From assembly GCA_035235625.1 (NCBI GenBank), contig CP141148.1, positions 2,294,001 through 2,358,000 on the forward strand: a stretch of DNA of 64,000 bases, given 5' to 3'. A program made the position numbers and the translations under genes. The stretch comes from Saururus chinensis. Its lineage: Eukaryota; Streptophyta; Magnoliopsida; Piperales; Saururaceae. Positions 24,404-36,405 of the stretch are shown piece after piece (positions within the stretch are counted from its first letter, which is position 1; every line of letters starts with the position of its first letter). The notes under the pieces are model-generated. The model saw only the letters and a program-made list of their open reading frames with translations. It was not told the DNA's origin and ran no database searches.

Positions 24404-24732
24404 TGTTGTGTACGATTGTGCGCGATGCTCATACTCTCTTTTATTATTCTATGGCATATAACTATTTATTTTGTTATTGTAATACTTTATTATCGTCTGG
24501 GTTAGTGGCCGGGGTAGCCGACCCACTAACTGGGTTATTTGGTGTAAACTGGACCAGGATGGTTCGGGTGGTCCAGTTCCTTAGGTGGTCGTCTCCTATA
24601 TGGGGCGGCCTTTGCTTTTGGTTGGATTTTATGCAATTGATGATTCTCAGATTTCCTCCCTTTCTTCAATATCTCTCCCCTTGCCCTGCGCAATTCTCCT
24701 AGGTACCAATCGTGCCTGCATCGGGCACATCA
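24404..24732 (+). repeat. 5' LTR of copy B
   Basis: Direct repeat of 29437-29765; followed one base later by the primer-binding site. Confidence 0.92.
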
Positions 24733-24733
24733 T

Positions 24734-24745
24734 TGGTATCGGAGC
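24734..24745 (+). promoter_or_regulatory. Primer-binding site of copy B
   Basis: TGGTATCGGAGC directly inside the 5' LTR; close to the TGGTATCAGAGC primed by initiator methionine tRNA in plant retroelements. Confidence 0.75.
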
Positions 24746-24762
24746 TCTTGCAATCCCCGGCC

Positions 24763-27700
24763 ATGGCTCGTGGCAAACAAGCGGTTGTGCAGGAGGTGCC
24801 TTTTGAGAAGGAGGCTCCAGCGCCATCCACAGCGGACAGCCCGAAGGCCAACTCCATGGTCAGCGACGCCAAGCTGTCAGAGATACTCTCGGCGTTGCAA
24901 AACCTTAATACAGGCATGGCCAACATGACGGCAAGGCAGGACGCATGGGAAGCGCGCGTCATCCCTTTCTTGCCTGTACCAGCGTCAACTACTCTGGAGA
25001 AGGGCGGGCCCTCGCAGCCTCCAGAGCCGATCCTTCCAGACCCCCCAGTGCCGGCCGACATCCACATCGGAGTACAGCCCTACCCGGCGCGCTATGGCGA
25101 TGGTCAGCCAGTGTTGGGAGGAAGACGCCAGACCTGGGGCACGCGAGGCACGCCAGGTGTTCGCAAAAATGCCCATATGATACCGCCCCATCTGAACCAG
25201 TTCCAGGACGCTGCTAAAGAGTGGGACGAGTTTCCTAGGCATGGCGGGGGTCAACAAGGGGGCACTGAACCACGCCTTGCTCACCTGCAGTTCCCTCGCT
25301 ATAACGGGGATGATGATGCTGTGGAGTGGTTGTATAAGGCGGAGAAATTTTTCGCCTATCAAGGAACGCACTCTGAGGCTGAACGCTTGTGCATTGCGGC
25401 CTTTCACTTGGATGGCGACGCCTCAATCTGGTTCCAAAGCTTTGAGAAAGAAGTGCACTATCTGACCTGGGCGGCCTTCGCCGATGAACTCTGTGTGCAG
25501 TTTGGGCCAAATGAGTTCCAGGATTTTAATAAGATGTTGTCATCCCTGCGCCAGACGACCACCGTCCGTGCATACTATACGAAATTTATGAAGGTGGCAA
25601 ACCGGTTGCCCGATTGGCCAATGGCCGCCCTGGTGGGCACCTTCAAGCGAGGCCTCAAACCTGAAATTTCGGAAGAGATGCGGCATTTTCCTTGTGCCAA
25701 CATGCGGGAAGTGGTGCGTCATGCTCGTATCGAAGAGGAAAAATTGGTCAGACAGCGCAGAGGAGGGTGATTGGGGCCGTTGGCTCGTTTTGTTCCTAGC
25801 GCCGGTCCCTTACCCCCGCCACTCAGCAGTTCTACACCCGGTCGCCCAATTCAGCCCACCATTCCTGCTGGTCCTATCGTGCGACGTCTCACTCCGGCTC
25901 AAATGGAGGAACGTCGTTCGAAGGGACTTTGTTTTAGATGTGACAAGAAATTCGTGCCCGGGCATCACTGTTTTGTTAAGGGCAGCCTTCTGGTGGAAGA
26001 AATTGACGAAGGCGACGACGGTTCTGACGGCTCTGCCCTATCCGCTGGTGATGAGCTCTTACTGGAAATATCCGTGCATGCATTCTCTAGAGCCTTTACG
26101 CCTCGCACGATGTGCGTCCAGGGGTTCCTTAAGCGCCAACAGGTAGCTATCCTGATCGACAATGGTTCTACGCACAATTTTATTAATGACAGGGTCGCCA
26201 ACCGCCTTGGGTGTTTCGTATCGGACTCCAAACCCTTTGATGTACTGATTGGAGATGGCAAGCACCTCCGGAGCAATGGGGTGTGTGCGCAGGTTACTTT
26301 GTCTATACAGGGCCATGCATTTGTCACTGATCTCTTCCTGCTACCAACCAAAGGGGCGGACATTGTGTTGGGTGTGCAATGGCTGCAAGAGCTCGGTGAT
26401 GTTATTTGGAACTTTCGGGAGATGTGGATGGACTTTGAGCTCCAGGGGCAGCGCATCCGGTTGGAAGGCTCTAGGCCGGGCACTCTTCTCTCCGCCCATT
26501 CTTCGAGCACCTTGTACTGGTACACCCCCCAAGGGCTCCTCTTACAGCAGCGAGCAGTTATTGAGGTTCCTCAAGATATCATGCCAACCGACCTCCAAGA
26601 GCTTTTGACAGATTACCATGACCTGTTCGCTGAGCCACAGGGCCTTCCGCCTCGCCGCACCCACGGTCATTAGATTCCGATTACCCTTGGTACCGCCCCA
26701 ACCAATGTGCGTCCATATCGCTGCCCACATATTCAGAAGGCTGAGATTGAGCGGCTGGTGGCCGATATGCTTCAGGCAGGGATTATCAGGCCCAGTATAA
26801 GTTCTTATTTGTCGCCGGTGTTGCTTGTGCGTAAGAAGGATGGTACATGGTGCTTCTGTGTTGACTACCGCGCCCTCAATGCGATGATTGTGAAAGACAA
26901 GTACCCGATTCCAGTGATTGAGGAGTTACTCGATGAGTTAACCGGTGCTATGGTGTTTAGCGAGCTCGACCTGCGTTCGGACTATCACCAGATTCGCATG
27001 AATGCCGCCGATGTGCACAAGACAGCTTTCCTGATTCACGACGGCCACTTCGAGTTCCTGGTTATGCCGTTTGGTTTGACTAATGCTCCATCCACCTTCC
27101 AGTGCCTCGTGAATGACCTCTTTCGTCCCTTCCTGCGCCGTTATATCTTGGTTTTCTTTGATGATATTCTGGTATACAACAAATCTTGGACAGAGCATTT
27201 GTCACACCTCAGGTCGGTTTTCTCTATTCTGCGTGATAATTTTTTATGTCTTAAACGTTTGAAGTGCTCCTTTGGCAGTCAGCAGGTGGATTATTTGGGC
27301 CACATTATATTGGGGAATGGTGTCGCCACCGACCCAGCCAAGGTGGCCGCCATGCTGTCTTGGCCTATTCTCACGTGTGTTTGAGCGCTTTGTGGTTTTC
27401 TAGGCCTCACTGGGTACTATCGGCGCTTCATTAGTCACTATGGGGAACTGGCTCGACTGTTGACAGCGCTGCTCAAATGGGGCGCTTTTGTTTGGACTTC
27501 GGATGGACAGGCGGCATTTGACGGGCTGAAGCACGCCATGGCCTCCGCCCCAGTCTTGATTCTGCCTGATTTCAGCCGCCCTTTTGTGGTCGAGACGGAT
27601 GCTTCGGACACTGGCTTAGGGGCGGTTTTGTTACAAGATGAGCATCCCATCACCTATTTCAGCAAGGCGCTAGCGGGCCGATCCTTGTCACTGTCCGTCT

Positions 27701-29406
27701 ATGAGAAGGAAATGCTGGCCATCATCCATGCCGTCACCAAATGGCGACCGTACCTCTTGGGTCGACAGTTCCTGATTCGTACTGACCATCAGCCGTTGAA
27801 GTATTTCCTCGAATAGCGGGTGTCCACTCCATCTCAGCAGCATTGGGTCAATAAACTTTTGGGTTATGATTATGAAGTGGTCTATAAGAAGGGGTCAGAG
27901 AACACAGTGGCTGACGCTCTTTCTCTTATACCTGCCCCAAGGTCGTGCTTCACATTCTCCATGCTCTCTTGTCCCTTTATTGATGAGTTAAAGCATGCCT
28001 ACTATTCTGATGCTTCGATACAGACTTTGATCGCTGCCCTTCAGCAAGACCCGGCAGCCCGTCCATTTTACACTTGGTGGGATGATTTGTTGTTTTGGAA
28101 AGATCGCTTGTGGGTTCCTGATGTCGTTGATCTTCGCTGCCGCATTATATCTCATTTCCATGACTCTCCAGTTGCTGGTCATGAGGGGGTTTTTCGCACT
28201 TACAAGCGGGTCAACCAGAGTTTCTTATGGTTGGGGGTTCGTCGGGTTGTGCATGAGTATGTGACGGCTTGTGATATTTGTCAGCGTGCCAAGGCTGCTA
28301 CCACTTCTCCAACGGGGTTGCTCCAACCCCTACCCATTCCGGACAAAGAATGGGAGGATGTATCGATGGACTTTGTGGAGGCCTTGCCGCTGGTGCAAGG
28401 TAAATAAGTGATCATGGTGGTGGTTGACCGTCTGTCTAAGTATGCTCACTTATGTGCGTTGGGTCACCCCTTCACTGCTAAAACGGTGGCGGACCTGTAT
28501 GTTCGGGAGGTGGCAAAACTTCATGGTATGCCTCGTACCATTGTGTCTGATTGTGATCGTATCTTCCTTTCTCAGTTTTGGCAGGAGTTCTTTGCCTTAC
28601 AGGGTACGTCCCTTCACATGAGCACTGCATACCACCCTTAGACGGATGGGCAAACGGAAGTCGTCAACCGTTGTTTGGAGCAGTACTTGCGGTGCTTCAC
28701 AATGTCACAGCCTCACCGTTGGTTGCAGCTTCTTCCATGGGCAGAGTGGTCCTATAATACTGCCTATCACACATGTGCGGGCTTCACTCCATTCGAGGTG
28801 TTGTATGGCCGTCCTCCCCCTATGATTTTGTCGTATGTCCCGCATCAATCTTCGGTGGGTGAGGTGGATTATATGCTCCAAACCCGTGATGAGGTCTTGC
28901 GTCAATTAAAGATGAATCTTGCGACGGCTCAGAATCGGATGAAACAGCTCTATGATGGCCGCCGTACTGATCGGGAGTTCCAAGTTGGTGACTTGGTTTA
29001 TGTCTCTGTCTTACCACAGCGCCAGACTTCTTTATTTCAGCCCAAGCACTCCAAGCTCGCTCCCAGGTTTCATGGTCCATATCCGGTGGAGGCTCGCGTT
29101 GGTCCGGTTGCTTACCGCCTTTCCTTGCCGCCTGCTTCCTTGGTCCATCCTGTGTTCCATGTGTCTCGCCTTCGCAGGTTTGTTGGTGATCGAAACTTGG
29201 CCGTGGATGCGTCTCCTCCACCACCGATGGGCCCTGTTCCGCCCCCTGATCCTGCCCCTATGTTTGTGCTTGAGAAAAGGCGGGTTCGTCGCTTGGGTCG
29301 CATTGTTACTGAGGTTTTGGTTTCTTGGCAGGGTCAGCCCGTGGAGGATGCGACGTGGATGCTTGAGGATGATTTCTTGGCTCGTTATCCAGCTTGGTCG
29401 CCTTGA
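24763..29406 (+). pseudogene. Gag-pol polyprotein remnant of copy B, one frame with six stops
   Basis: From the MARGKQ start to the final stop there are 1548 codons in one unbroken frame, interrupted only by nonsense codons at 25768, 26671, 27382, 27814, 28405 and 28639. Domains in order: gag with retrotransposon gag core (about residues 165-320); zinc knuckle CFRCDKKFVPGHHC (~25930); protease, where the catalytic triplet reads DNG (LIDNGSTHNFI, ~26150) instead of the DSG kept in copy A; reverse transcriptase with [12 protein letters not shown] (~27140); RNase H (~27590); integrase with HDSPVAGHEG...CDICQRAK zinc finger (~28155-28290); the DDE-type core; and a chromodomain ending at 29403. 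At least three of the stops are single transitions from the codon in copy A (CAG to TAG, CGA to TGA). No frameshift was seen. Confidence 0.92.
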
Positions 29407-29436
29407 GGACAAGTCGACTAGCGGAAGCGTGGGGAG

Positions 29437-29765
29437 TGTTGTGTACGATTGTGCGCGATGCTCATATTCTCTTTTATTATTCTATGGCATAGAACTATTT
29501 ATTTTGTTATTGTAATACTTTATTATCGTCTAGGTTAGTGGCCGGGGTAGCCGACCCACTAACTGGGTTATTTGGTGTAAACCGGACCAGGATGGTTCAG
29601 GTGGTCCGGTTCCCTAGGTGGTCATTTCCTATATGGGGCGGCCTTTGCTTTTGGTTGGATTTTATGCAATTGATGATTCTCAGATTTCCCCCCTTTCTTC
29701 AATATCTTTCCCCTTTCCCTGTGCAATTCTCCTAGGTACCGATCGTGCCTGCATCGGGCACATTA
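29437..29765 (+). repeat. 3' LTR of copy B
   Basis: Direct repeat of 24404-24732, preceded by purine-rich GCGGAAGCGTGGGGAG. Confidence 0.92.
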
Positions 29766-30163
29766 GCTTATTTTTATACTAAAAATATCAAATGGCCCAA
29801 ATGTCTCAATTGACATTGTCTTGGGCTTTTAAAACTGTCTGAGTAATGGGTCTAAGTCTAAATACCCATTAAGTTGTGGTTTTAAGTGGCAAATCTGAAC
29901 TATTGGCTGACCTCTGGATGGATGATCAGGATTCTACAATTCTTAATAATAATGTCCTAGTTTAGTTATAAATACACCATTAAATATCCTAATACAGTGC
30001 CTTAAGCGAGATTATTCTTAGTCAATTTCTAAACTAGAAATTCATTGTGTGATTCTGAAGAGGATTAGTAGAGGCAAGACTTCATTAAGATGATTAAGAT
30101 TGGTTGAAGGCTCCAATGGCTACATGTATGCCTAAACCTTGTGTATTATGTTTTATCAATATA

Positions 30164-30652
30164 TAATGGATTACCTTGTTGATTTCTATGTAGAGAACCT
30201 TCAATCTAATAGCACGGATATTTTGGTGTTATTGGAGTGCCCTAAAGTCTTTTTTTGTTGCCCTCTCCTTAGAAGTAGCAATACACTTCCCAAGGCATCA
30301 CACGAGAGTTGGAAGTAAAGACCAAGTGAAGAGAGAAATTCACAGCTCTACTTTTGGAGAAGAACAAGCCACCAGAGGAGAGGGGGCATAGGTTGGAGAG
30401 AGAGGAGAGTGGGGGGCTCCAAAGATGATTAGGGCTCACCCTTTTTAAATAGCCCCATTGAATGTGCTTATGGCTTAACGGGCCTCCTTAACTAAAGTTT
30501 GGGGGGCTCCAAAGATGATTAGGGTTTCTCCTCTTTAAATAGCCCATTTGAACATGCTTATGGCTTAATGGGCCTCTTTAACTAAACTCTGCTTAGGATC
30601 TCTAAAGGGTAGACCATGACTAGGCCCATGGGGATGCAAATCCCTGCACATG
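30164..30652. other. Intergenic
   Basis: No gene; contains a 90-bp tandem duplication annotated separately. Confidence 0.55.
30411..30590 (+). repeat. 90-bp tandem duplication
   Basis: Two head-to-tail units each begin GGGGGGCTCCAAAGATGATT and contain TTTTTAAATAGCCC or TCTTTAAATAGCCC. They differ at a handful of positions. Confidence 0.88.
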
Positions 30653-30660
30653 CTCATGCT

Positions 30661-32204
30661 TAGGGGTGTAAATAGATGGCAGTTGCCCATCGTCTATTTG
30701 GAGTCGTGTCCCTCCACATTGCAAACAAACAGTTTTGGATTGTTCTCATGAGCACGGATGCGATTGCAGACAACTATTTTGGTTTAGGCATCAGATGGGC
30801 ATTTTTGTTGACACAACCGCATCTATCATTATAAATACTTTTTAAGTCCGAATGCCCATTTCTCGTGAGGCTGTAGTGATTGGGCAGTGACCCCCCATCA
30901 ATGTTGCATCCTGTTGTGGCCTGCTGGCTTCCTCTGCCATCTCCGGTGTCTCTTACCCTATCCATCCCCATTCCCCCAACCTTTTCCTCCCTGTAATCGA
31001 CCATCCCCCAATCGACCATCACTGCTCTTGACAGGTGATGACAGAGATAAGCTCCTAAGTCTCGATAGTGACCTCCGACTCCGATAGTTTTAAAAGGCGT
31101 CCCTCGGCTTGGTCAAAGGTATAATTTTTTTCTCTGTTTCCATACATTAATCATTTCAATTATTTTCTTTGTGTTTTTTTTATTTGGATCTTGAATAGCT
31201 CACTAGAAATGAATTTCCTTATCAACTTTGGTTAGATTTTTGTTGATTTATGGGTATGCTTTTGATTTTGTGTTCTAGAATCTAGATTGCATGACACAGT
31301 GGTTGGATTTTTGCAATTTGAAGGTTTGTTTTGATTTCGTGTTCTATTTTAAGTGTCTATTTTTTATTTTGTGTTTCGAGAGGAGGGCTGATACCATAGC
31401 TCTGATCTCGGAGTTCCATGAGCCATCCTCCTAAGTCTATTACTATTTTATATTTGTGTGGTCTTTGTTATTTTTTTATATTGATGTTTGTGTATTGAAT
31501 TTCTGTAAGATTCTGTTGATTTTGCCCTAATTTTGGCTTAATTATCGGAATTATGTTTATGTGTTGAAGGTGGACGAAATCAAAAATTCAGCCCCGAAGT
31601 TGATTCCAAGCCGGCCGAAATCACCTAATCACCTCATGAGGTGATTCCGTCAATTTCGGCTCCCAACCTCGATTTTAAAAATTACAGATTCTATTATTTT
31701 TCAACAATTTGAACAGAAAAAAATGTATCATACAGGTAAGGCCACTTTAAAAGTTCAAAATTACCTACCATTGTAGGATCTTATTTGATAGAGCTTAAAT
31801 TTATGAGCGTAATAGTATAAAAAACGTGCATATCTGAGTTCAAGAGAGAAAGAGAGTTATATTAGTTTGAAATTTAAAAATTGGGTTTGATGCTATATCT
31901 AAATTTATTTTAATTTTTTTTATTACCAATAGTAATTCACATTCAGCTGTAAATTTTTTAAATTAAATTTAAAAATTCTAATTTTATTTCTAAAAAAATC
32001 TAACACCCAAATAATCCTAACTGTCTCTCTCTCTTTGTGATCACTGTAGTATAATTATCCGTGTCCATCTGTATCTATGCACATAGATATGAACAGATAG
32101 TTTGTATGTTCGTCACAGACAACACTGATGGACATACAATGTATTTATGTAAAAATAGATGGACGTGGATAACCCTTATATGCATCTATTCGTTTACACT
32201 CCTA
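30661..32204. mobile_element. Non-autonomous hAT-like element, 1.5 kb
   Basis: Left end TAGGGGTGTAAATAGATG and right end CATCTATTCGTTTACACTCC plus TA are inverted. The flanks CTCATGCT (30653-30660) and CTCATGTT (32205-32212) form an 8-bp target duplication with one mismatch, the size typical of hAT. The interior has no transposase frame and is AT-rich with a GGTGATTCCGTC-type palindrome near 31640. Confidence 0.75.
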
Positions 32205-32212
32205 CTCATGTT

Positions 32213-32552
32213 TGTGACACAGTCCACCCCTCAAATCTATGCAGGTCCCACTGTGTGAAGACTATTTAATTTTGGGCCTATTCCTATGAGTGTGTGATTA
32301 TGCTATGGGTCTTATAGTAAGTATAATATGTTGCAATATCTATGAAATTAGCACGACCACGACCACGACCACCCTTACTGCCCTTTGATACAGGTGACCC
32401 CCGTCTCTCACTTGATCCAAAGGTAAACCATATGCGTCCTTCCAACACAATCTGACCGTCTTAATAGATCAGAAATTTGATTTATGACTTAGAAATGTAA
32501 TTTAATAGTAAGTTTGAATATGAATTATGACCCTATTGGGAGAATATGACGT
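32213..32552. other. Intergenic
   Basis: No gene. There is a short ACCACG triplication near 32355. Confidence 0.45.
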
Positions 32553-33243
32553 GCAGAAGTACACTTCGGTGGCTTCGACGAGGCCTCTGGCTTGACCAGA
32601 CTCTTTGAAATGCGAATCACGGATGTCATGCTCTGGTTGCAGTCCAGAAACGGCAACATAATCTTTTGAGACCCTAAGTTCCGAACTGTCAGGCCACGGG
32701 ACCACGGTCGCCATCACGGTGCACTAATTTTGACAATCTTTCTTTGTCCGTGTCCAGTTATCACCAACTCCAATGACGCTCAATCTCCCTCTCTTACTCA
32801 CTTAAGCGTTCTTCGTAATCTTTACTTATTATCAACTTATTTACTACTCTATAAGCTAAGTATGAGGAATGTTTGGGAGCCAATCGATGGCATATATAAT
32901 AATATTATTAATATTAAGGTGCACTAATATATATACTATCGATCTTAAGATCAACAATCCCAAATATTCTTTAGGTTCAGCTCATGACAAGTAAAGAGCA
33001 TAAAAAAACTCTTCCCGTCGTCCCACTTGCTCCTCTTAAACCCAAGAATGTTATTACACATCTATATCTATTGACTTGCCTATGTATCTATAGATATATT
33101 ATATTTGTATGGGAAAAATAACATCCATATGCTCATGCTTATTGAGGAACCATAAGAAAGAAAGAAAAAAAAAAAGAAATTGAGGTGTTCATTGAAGATG
33201 GTGCACAAGTATTGACAACTTAGATTGTCCAAAATCTATGAGA
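32553..33243 (-). repeat. Block X, copy 1 (decayed 5' end of an unidentified gene?)
   Basis: Similar over most of its length to 52338-52880 and in part to 53690-53900. All three copies share, on the minus strand, an ATG context (here at 32714, reading MATVVPWPDSSEL) and the same upstream sequence (GACACGGACAAAG..., GGTGATAACTGG-like). Downstream words such as ATTGAGGAACCATAA and AAGTATTG continue the match. The frame runs about 70 codons here and has stops in copy 2. I do not recognise the protein. It always lies upstream of a kinase gene. Confidence 0.6.
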
Positions 33244-33419
33244 ACTGCCATCTCATGACAGAGTAAGTTGGGAATCAAGACAAAAATTGAGTGCATGCAA
33301 ATGCACCTTTAATCTTCACCCAAAAAATGGACGTTTAAAACATACAAAAAAATAGGCATTATCAATAAGTTTGAGAAAGAGTCACCCTCCCCATAACATG
33401 ACATTTGTATATAGTGTGC

Positions 33420-33775
33420 TAGAGATGTCACTCGGTTCGGGTATATGGTAAAACCTAACCCGACCCAACCCCAATGGGTTGTGTTTAGTTTTTATAATTT
33501 AACCCAAATAGCTATTTAAGTTGGGTTCGAGTTTTAGGTGATCCAACCCAACTCAGCCCGAATATAATTATAAATATAAAATTTTAATTTTTTAAATTAT
33601 TTTTAAAAAAATAAAAATAAAAAAAATAGTTTTAAAATTATTTTTTTATTCTAAACAGGTTGGGTTCGGGTCAGGTTTATTTGGGCCGAGTCGGGTTTGG
33701 GTTACAGTTTTCTTGAGTAGTGTCGGGTTCAGGTTTGACAAAAACCAACCTGAACCTAACCCGACAACAACACTA
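33420..33775. mobile_element. 356-bp hAT-type MITE, copy 1
   Basis: Begins TAGAGATGTCACTCGGTTCG and ends CGACAACAACACTA, within an 8-bp duplication TAGTGTGC/TGGTGTGC (33412-33419 and 33776-33783). The interior alternates GGGTTGGGTT/AACCCAACCC words around an A/T-rich core. Same length and ends as 51778-52133. Confidence 0.85.
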
Positions 33776-33783
33776 TGGTGTGC

Positions 33784-36405
33784 GAGTAAATTGCATGAGT
33801 ATTGGTGAATATGGTAGGGCACAAGATTTAGCTCATTTAAAAAGTTCGCCCTTATCATTTAGGCTTTGAAACCTCATGTATCAATTTTAAGTTGAAGTTT
33901 CTTACTAAATTTGCTTGGTATAACAACCATTTGGATAGTTTATTTTAATGTTTGAAAGTTTAATTTTTATAATGTTTAAGTTTAAGGATAAATCGTACTT
34001 CCTAATTGGATTTTATTTGAATAGAACATGTGGACTGCACACAATTCTCACTTGGGCCTACATGTTTTGACTAAATGATGTTACACCCCCAATTCATTTG
34101 ATAGATTTTCAAAAATTCTCTATACTTGGCCATGTGAATATAAGTGAGTTTGACCTTTATGTCTTTTTAATATAACAATTTCCTTTTGTACATAGTTTGT
34201 ATACAAGCTTAATTATTAATAAGTAGACATAAATAGTTTTATATAGCCACTAAGAGCACGCAAATCAGAACTCAGATTAAGGAGTTATGATTGATGTAAT
34301 ATTATGGAGGTTTTGTAGTACATGTAAAAAATAGTGAAGTGAATTTAACCTTTGATCATTCTCGATGACATAACTTATCCCATAATGTGTATTTAAGTAT
34401 GAAACTTTGAGGATAAAAACTAGATAGATGTAGCTTTGAAACACCTCTAAGAATGCAAATCGGAATTTGAATGAAGAAGTTATGATAGTCCAAAGTTGGA
34501 CTTGAGGGGATGTCTATGACTGGCTAATGCTAAGTAGATAGAAATATCTTTGTAACATTACTGAGAATGTGTTAATTAGAGTTTGTATAAGGAAGTTATG
34601 GTCAACTGAAGTTGGAACTTAGTACTGTTAGCAGTTACTGTCGACAACTATAGACGTGTTGATGACTTACTAATATTTACAAGTAATTTTGCGGTTTTAC
34701 TCAAAACCACTTAGTTTGATGGTTTAAAACCATAATTTTATCGATTTGTCCTTAAAAGTGACTTTTGAGGCATTTGGAGTCTATTTTTCTGGGAAGAACT
34801 TATCAAAATAAAGAGGAAGAAGATTAAGGGCTCTCCAAATACCGAGGAATAAAGGAAGGGAGTATATTTGTGCGGGGATGAGTTGACTTAACATGTGATA
34901 AACTATTTTTATACCTTAAAATAAGTCAAATTGCTAACTTGTTACTTTGATTTAAATAAGAAATATATATGTATGATTTGAATTATGAAATCATTAGATA
35001 TGAAAGCATGAAAGTAAGAGTTTATGTGATGTCCTTGCTATGATGATGATGATAATGAGTTTTATGTTAATTATCTTTGTAAAATCACTTAAAAGCCTTG
35101 TTAAGGAATAGTATACGTGATGTAAGATGTCACAGCATGCTTTTGGGGGGGACTTTGAATGAGTTATGATAGTTTTTGTTAATTATCCCAACTATTGACA
35201 CGTCTACCGACATATTGGTGGTGTTGTCGATGCAACAAATAAGATGATGGTACTGACACTATTGAGCATTGACGTGTCGGTGTACTACGTATAGGTCACC
35301 GACAGTGAGGTTGATATGTTGGTGGGTTATCGATGGGCACCAGTGAACTGATCGATACGCTGATGAATCTACCAATATCATTTGGGTAAATTTTAGCAAT
35401 GAATACTATATTTGTTATGTCATTATTATCAGACATAATAATATGATATTGAATATATGAAATGCAATTATATATGATGTTGTGATTGATAATGTTTAGA
35501 TATATGTATCTTTATGGGTGAAAATCCTTGTAATAGATTGTACCTCATGACTATTGGATAAATGCACTTAAAGAGATAGGATCTTTGCGTTTAAATAGTT
35601 ATGTAAGTGAGTTTTTAGCTATATAGATGAAAAGGGTTTTGTATGAAATAAGACCAAGGTCTTCTGGATCCCTAAGGATGAGAGTTATGTAAAATCACTT
35701 CCTTGGTATAGGAGATGAATTCAAATGGACTAGATCATTTAAAGATGTTTGGTCTTACGCAATACAATAATGGAGGTTTTGATGATCATGAAAGTCAAAA
35801 TCTCTATCACTTAGATCCGTAAGCCCATGTTGGCCTTAATTTTATGGCATGGATGGAGTGGGTAGGTCTTAGAGGTTTGATTGTAAGTAGTTTATGGTCT
35901 GTTGAGGTGAGACTATGCTCCAATATTTAGCTACTATGTCATAGTGAACCTTATGACTTACATTTATAGAGAAAAAGACTTTTAAGTGAGGTCACATTAT
36001 GGATTTATAATTATGTAAAAATGTTTGCAAATGTTATGTTTATTCCACTTATATATTATTATAATAATGTTTACCATTAAATATAATAATTGTTGATCTT
36101 ATAATAAAATGAAATATATACTATAAATATTCCCTATGACTTAATAGTCACTTCTAATAATTCAACCATGCTTCCTTATAATGTAAACTATAATACTCAA
36201 CTTTACTCTTATCTATCGCAATCTACACTATACAGCGAAAGCCCACAAGGGCGTATACACCCAAGTAATTAAGATTCTTAACTATCATAATCAATAAGAT
36301 CTCTTCTATTATATTTTTATTTTTATGCTATGACTTGTTAAACCTTGCTCTCACGGCAAGTTAAATTAACCATTAAACTCTATGCAACTCAGGACAACAC
36401 ATTCG
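33784..36405. other. Gene-poor stretch, possible decayed LTR
   Basis: No gene. A TGTTACACCCCC word at 34079 and segments such as TTTTATGGCATGGATGG near 35840 suggest an old long LTR. The segment 35740-35960 resembles 49320-49500, so it is a repeat, but no ends with a target duplication could be placed. Confidence 0.4.

Larger units (their letters stand above)
24404..29765 (+). mobile_element. Ty3/gypsy chromovirus (Reina-like), copy B, plus strand
   Basis: A 5362-bp element with two 329-bp LTRs that begin TGTTGTGTACGATTGTGCGC and end GGGCACATCA (3' copy ends CATTA). The flanks are GCTTG (24399-24403) and GCTTA (29766-29770), a target duplication with one mismatch. The LTRs differ at about 15 positions by eye. 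A primer-binding site TGGTATCGGAGC lies at 24734-24745. It is divergent from copy A, and the two 5' LTRs face each other across about 555 bp. Confidence 0.93.
24393..30158 (+). mobile_element. Copia-type solo LTR, split by Reina-like copy B
   Basis: Starts TGTTGGGCTTG at 24393 and, after the inserted element, resumes GCTTATTTTTATAC at 29766, ending TTTTATCA at 30158. It is flanked by a perfect duplication ATATA (24388-24392 and 30159-30163). The resumed part (GGCCCAAATGTCTCAATTGA, CTTGGGCTTTTAAAACTGTC) matches the LTR at 17602-17975 on the opposite strand. Length without the insertion is about 400 bp. No interior is left, so it is a solo LTR that later received copy B 11 bases from its start. 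Confidence 0.88.

Noticed and set aside
21722-26525. Long antisense frames over the Reina-like elements (for example 22883-23554 plus, 25965-26525 minus)
   Set aside because: They are mirror frames of gag-pol with no domain of their own and follow from its GC-rich codons.
34079-36160. Another solo LTR starting TGTTACACCCCC
   Set aside because: No matching end with a 5-bp flank duplication could be found; kept only as a possible decayed LTR.
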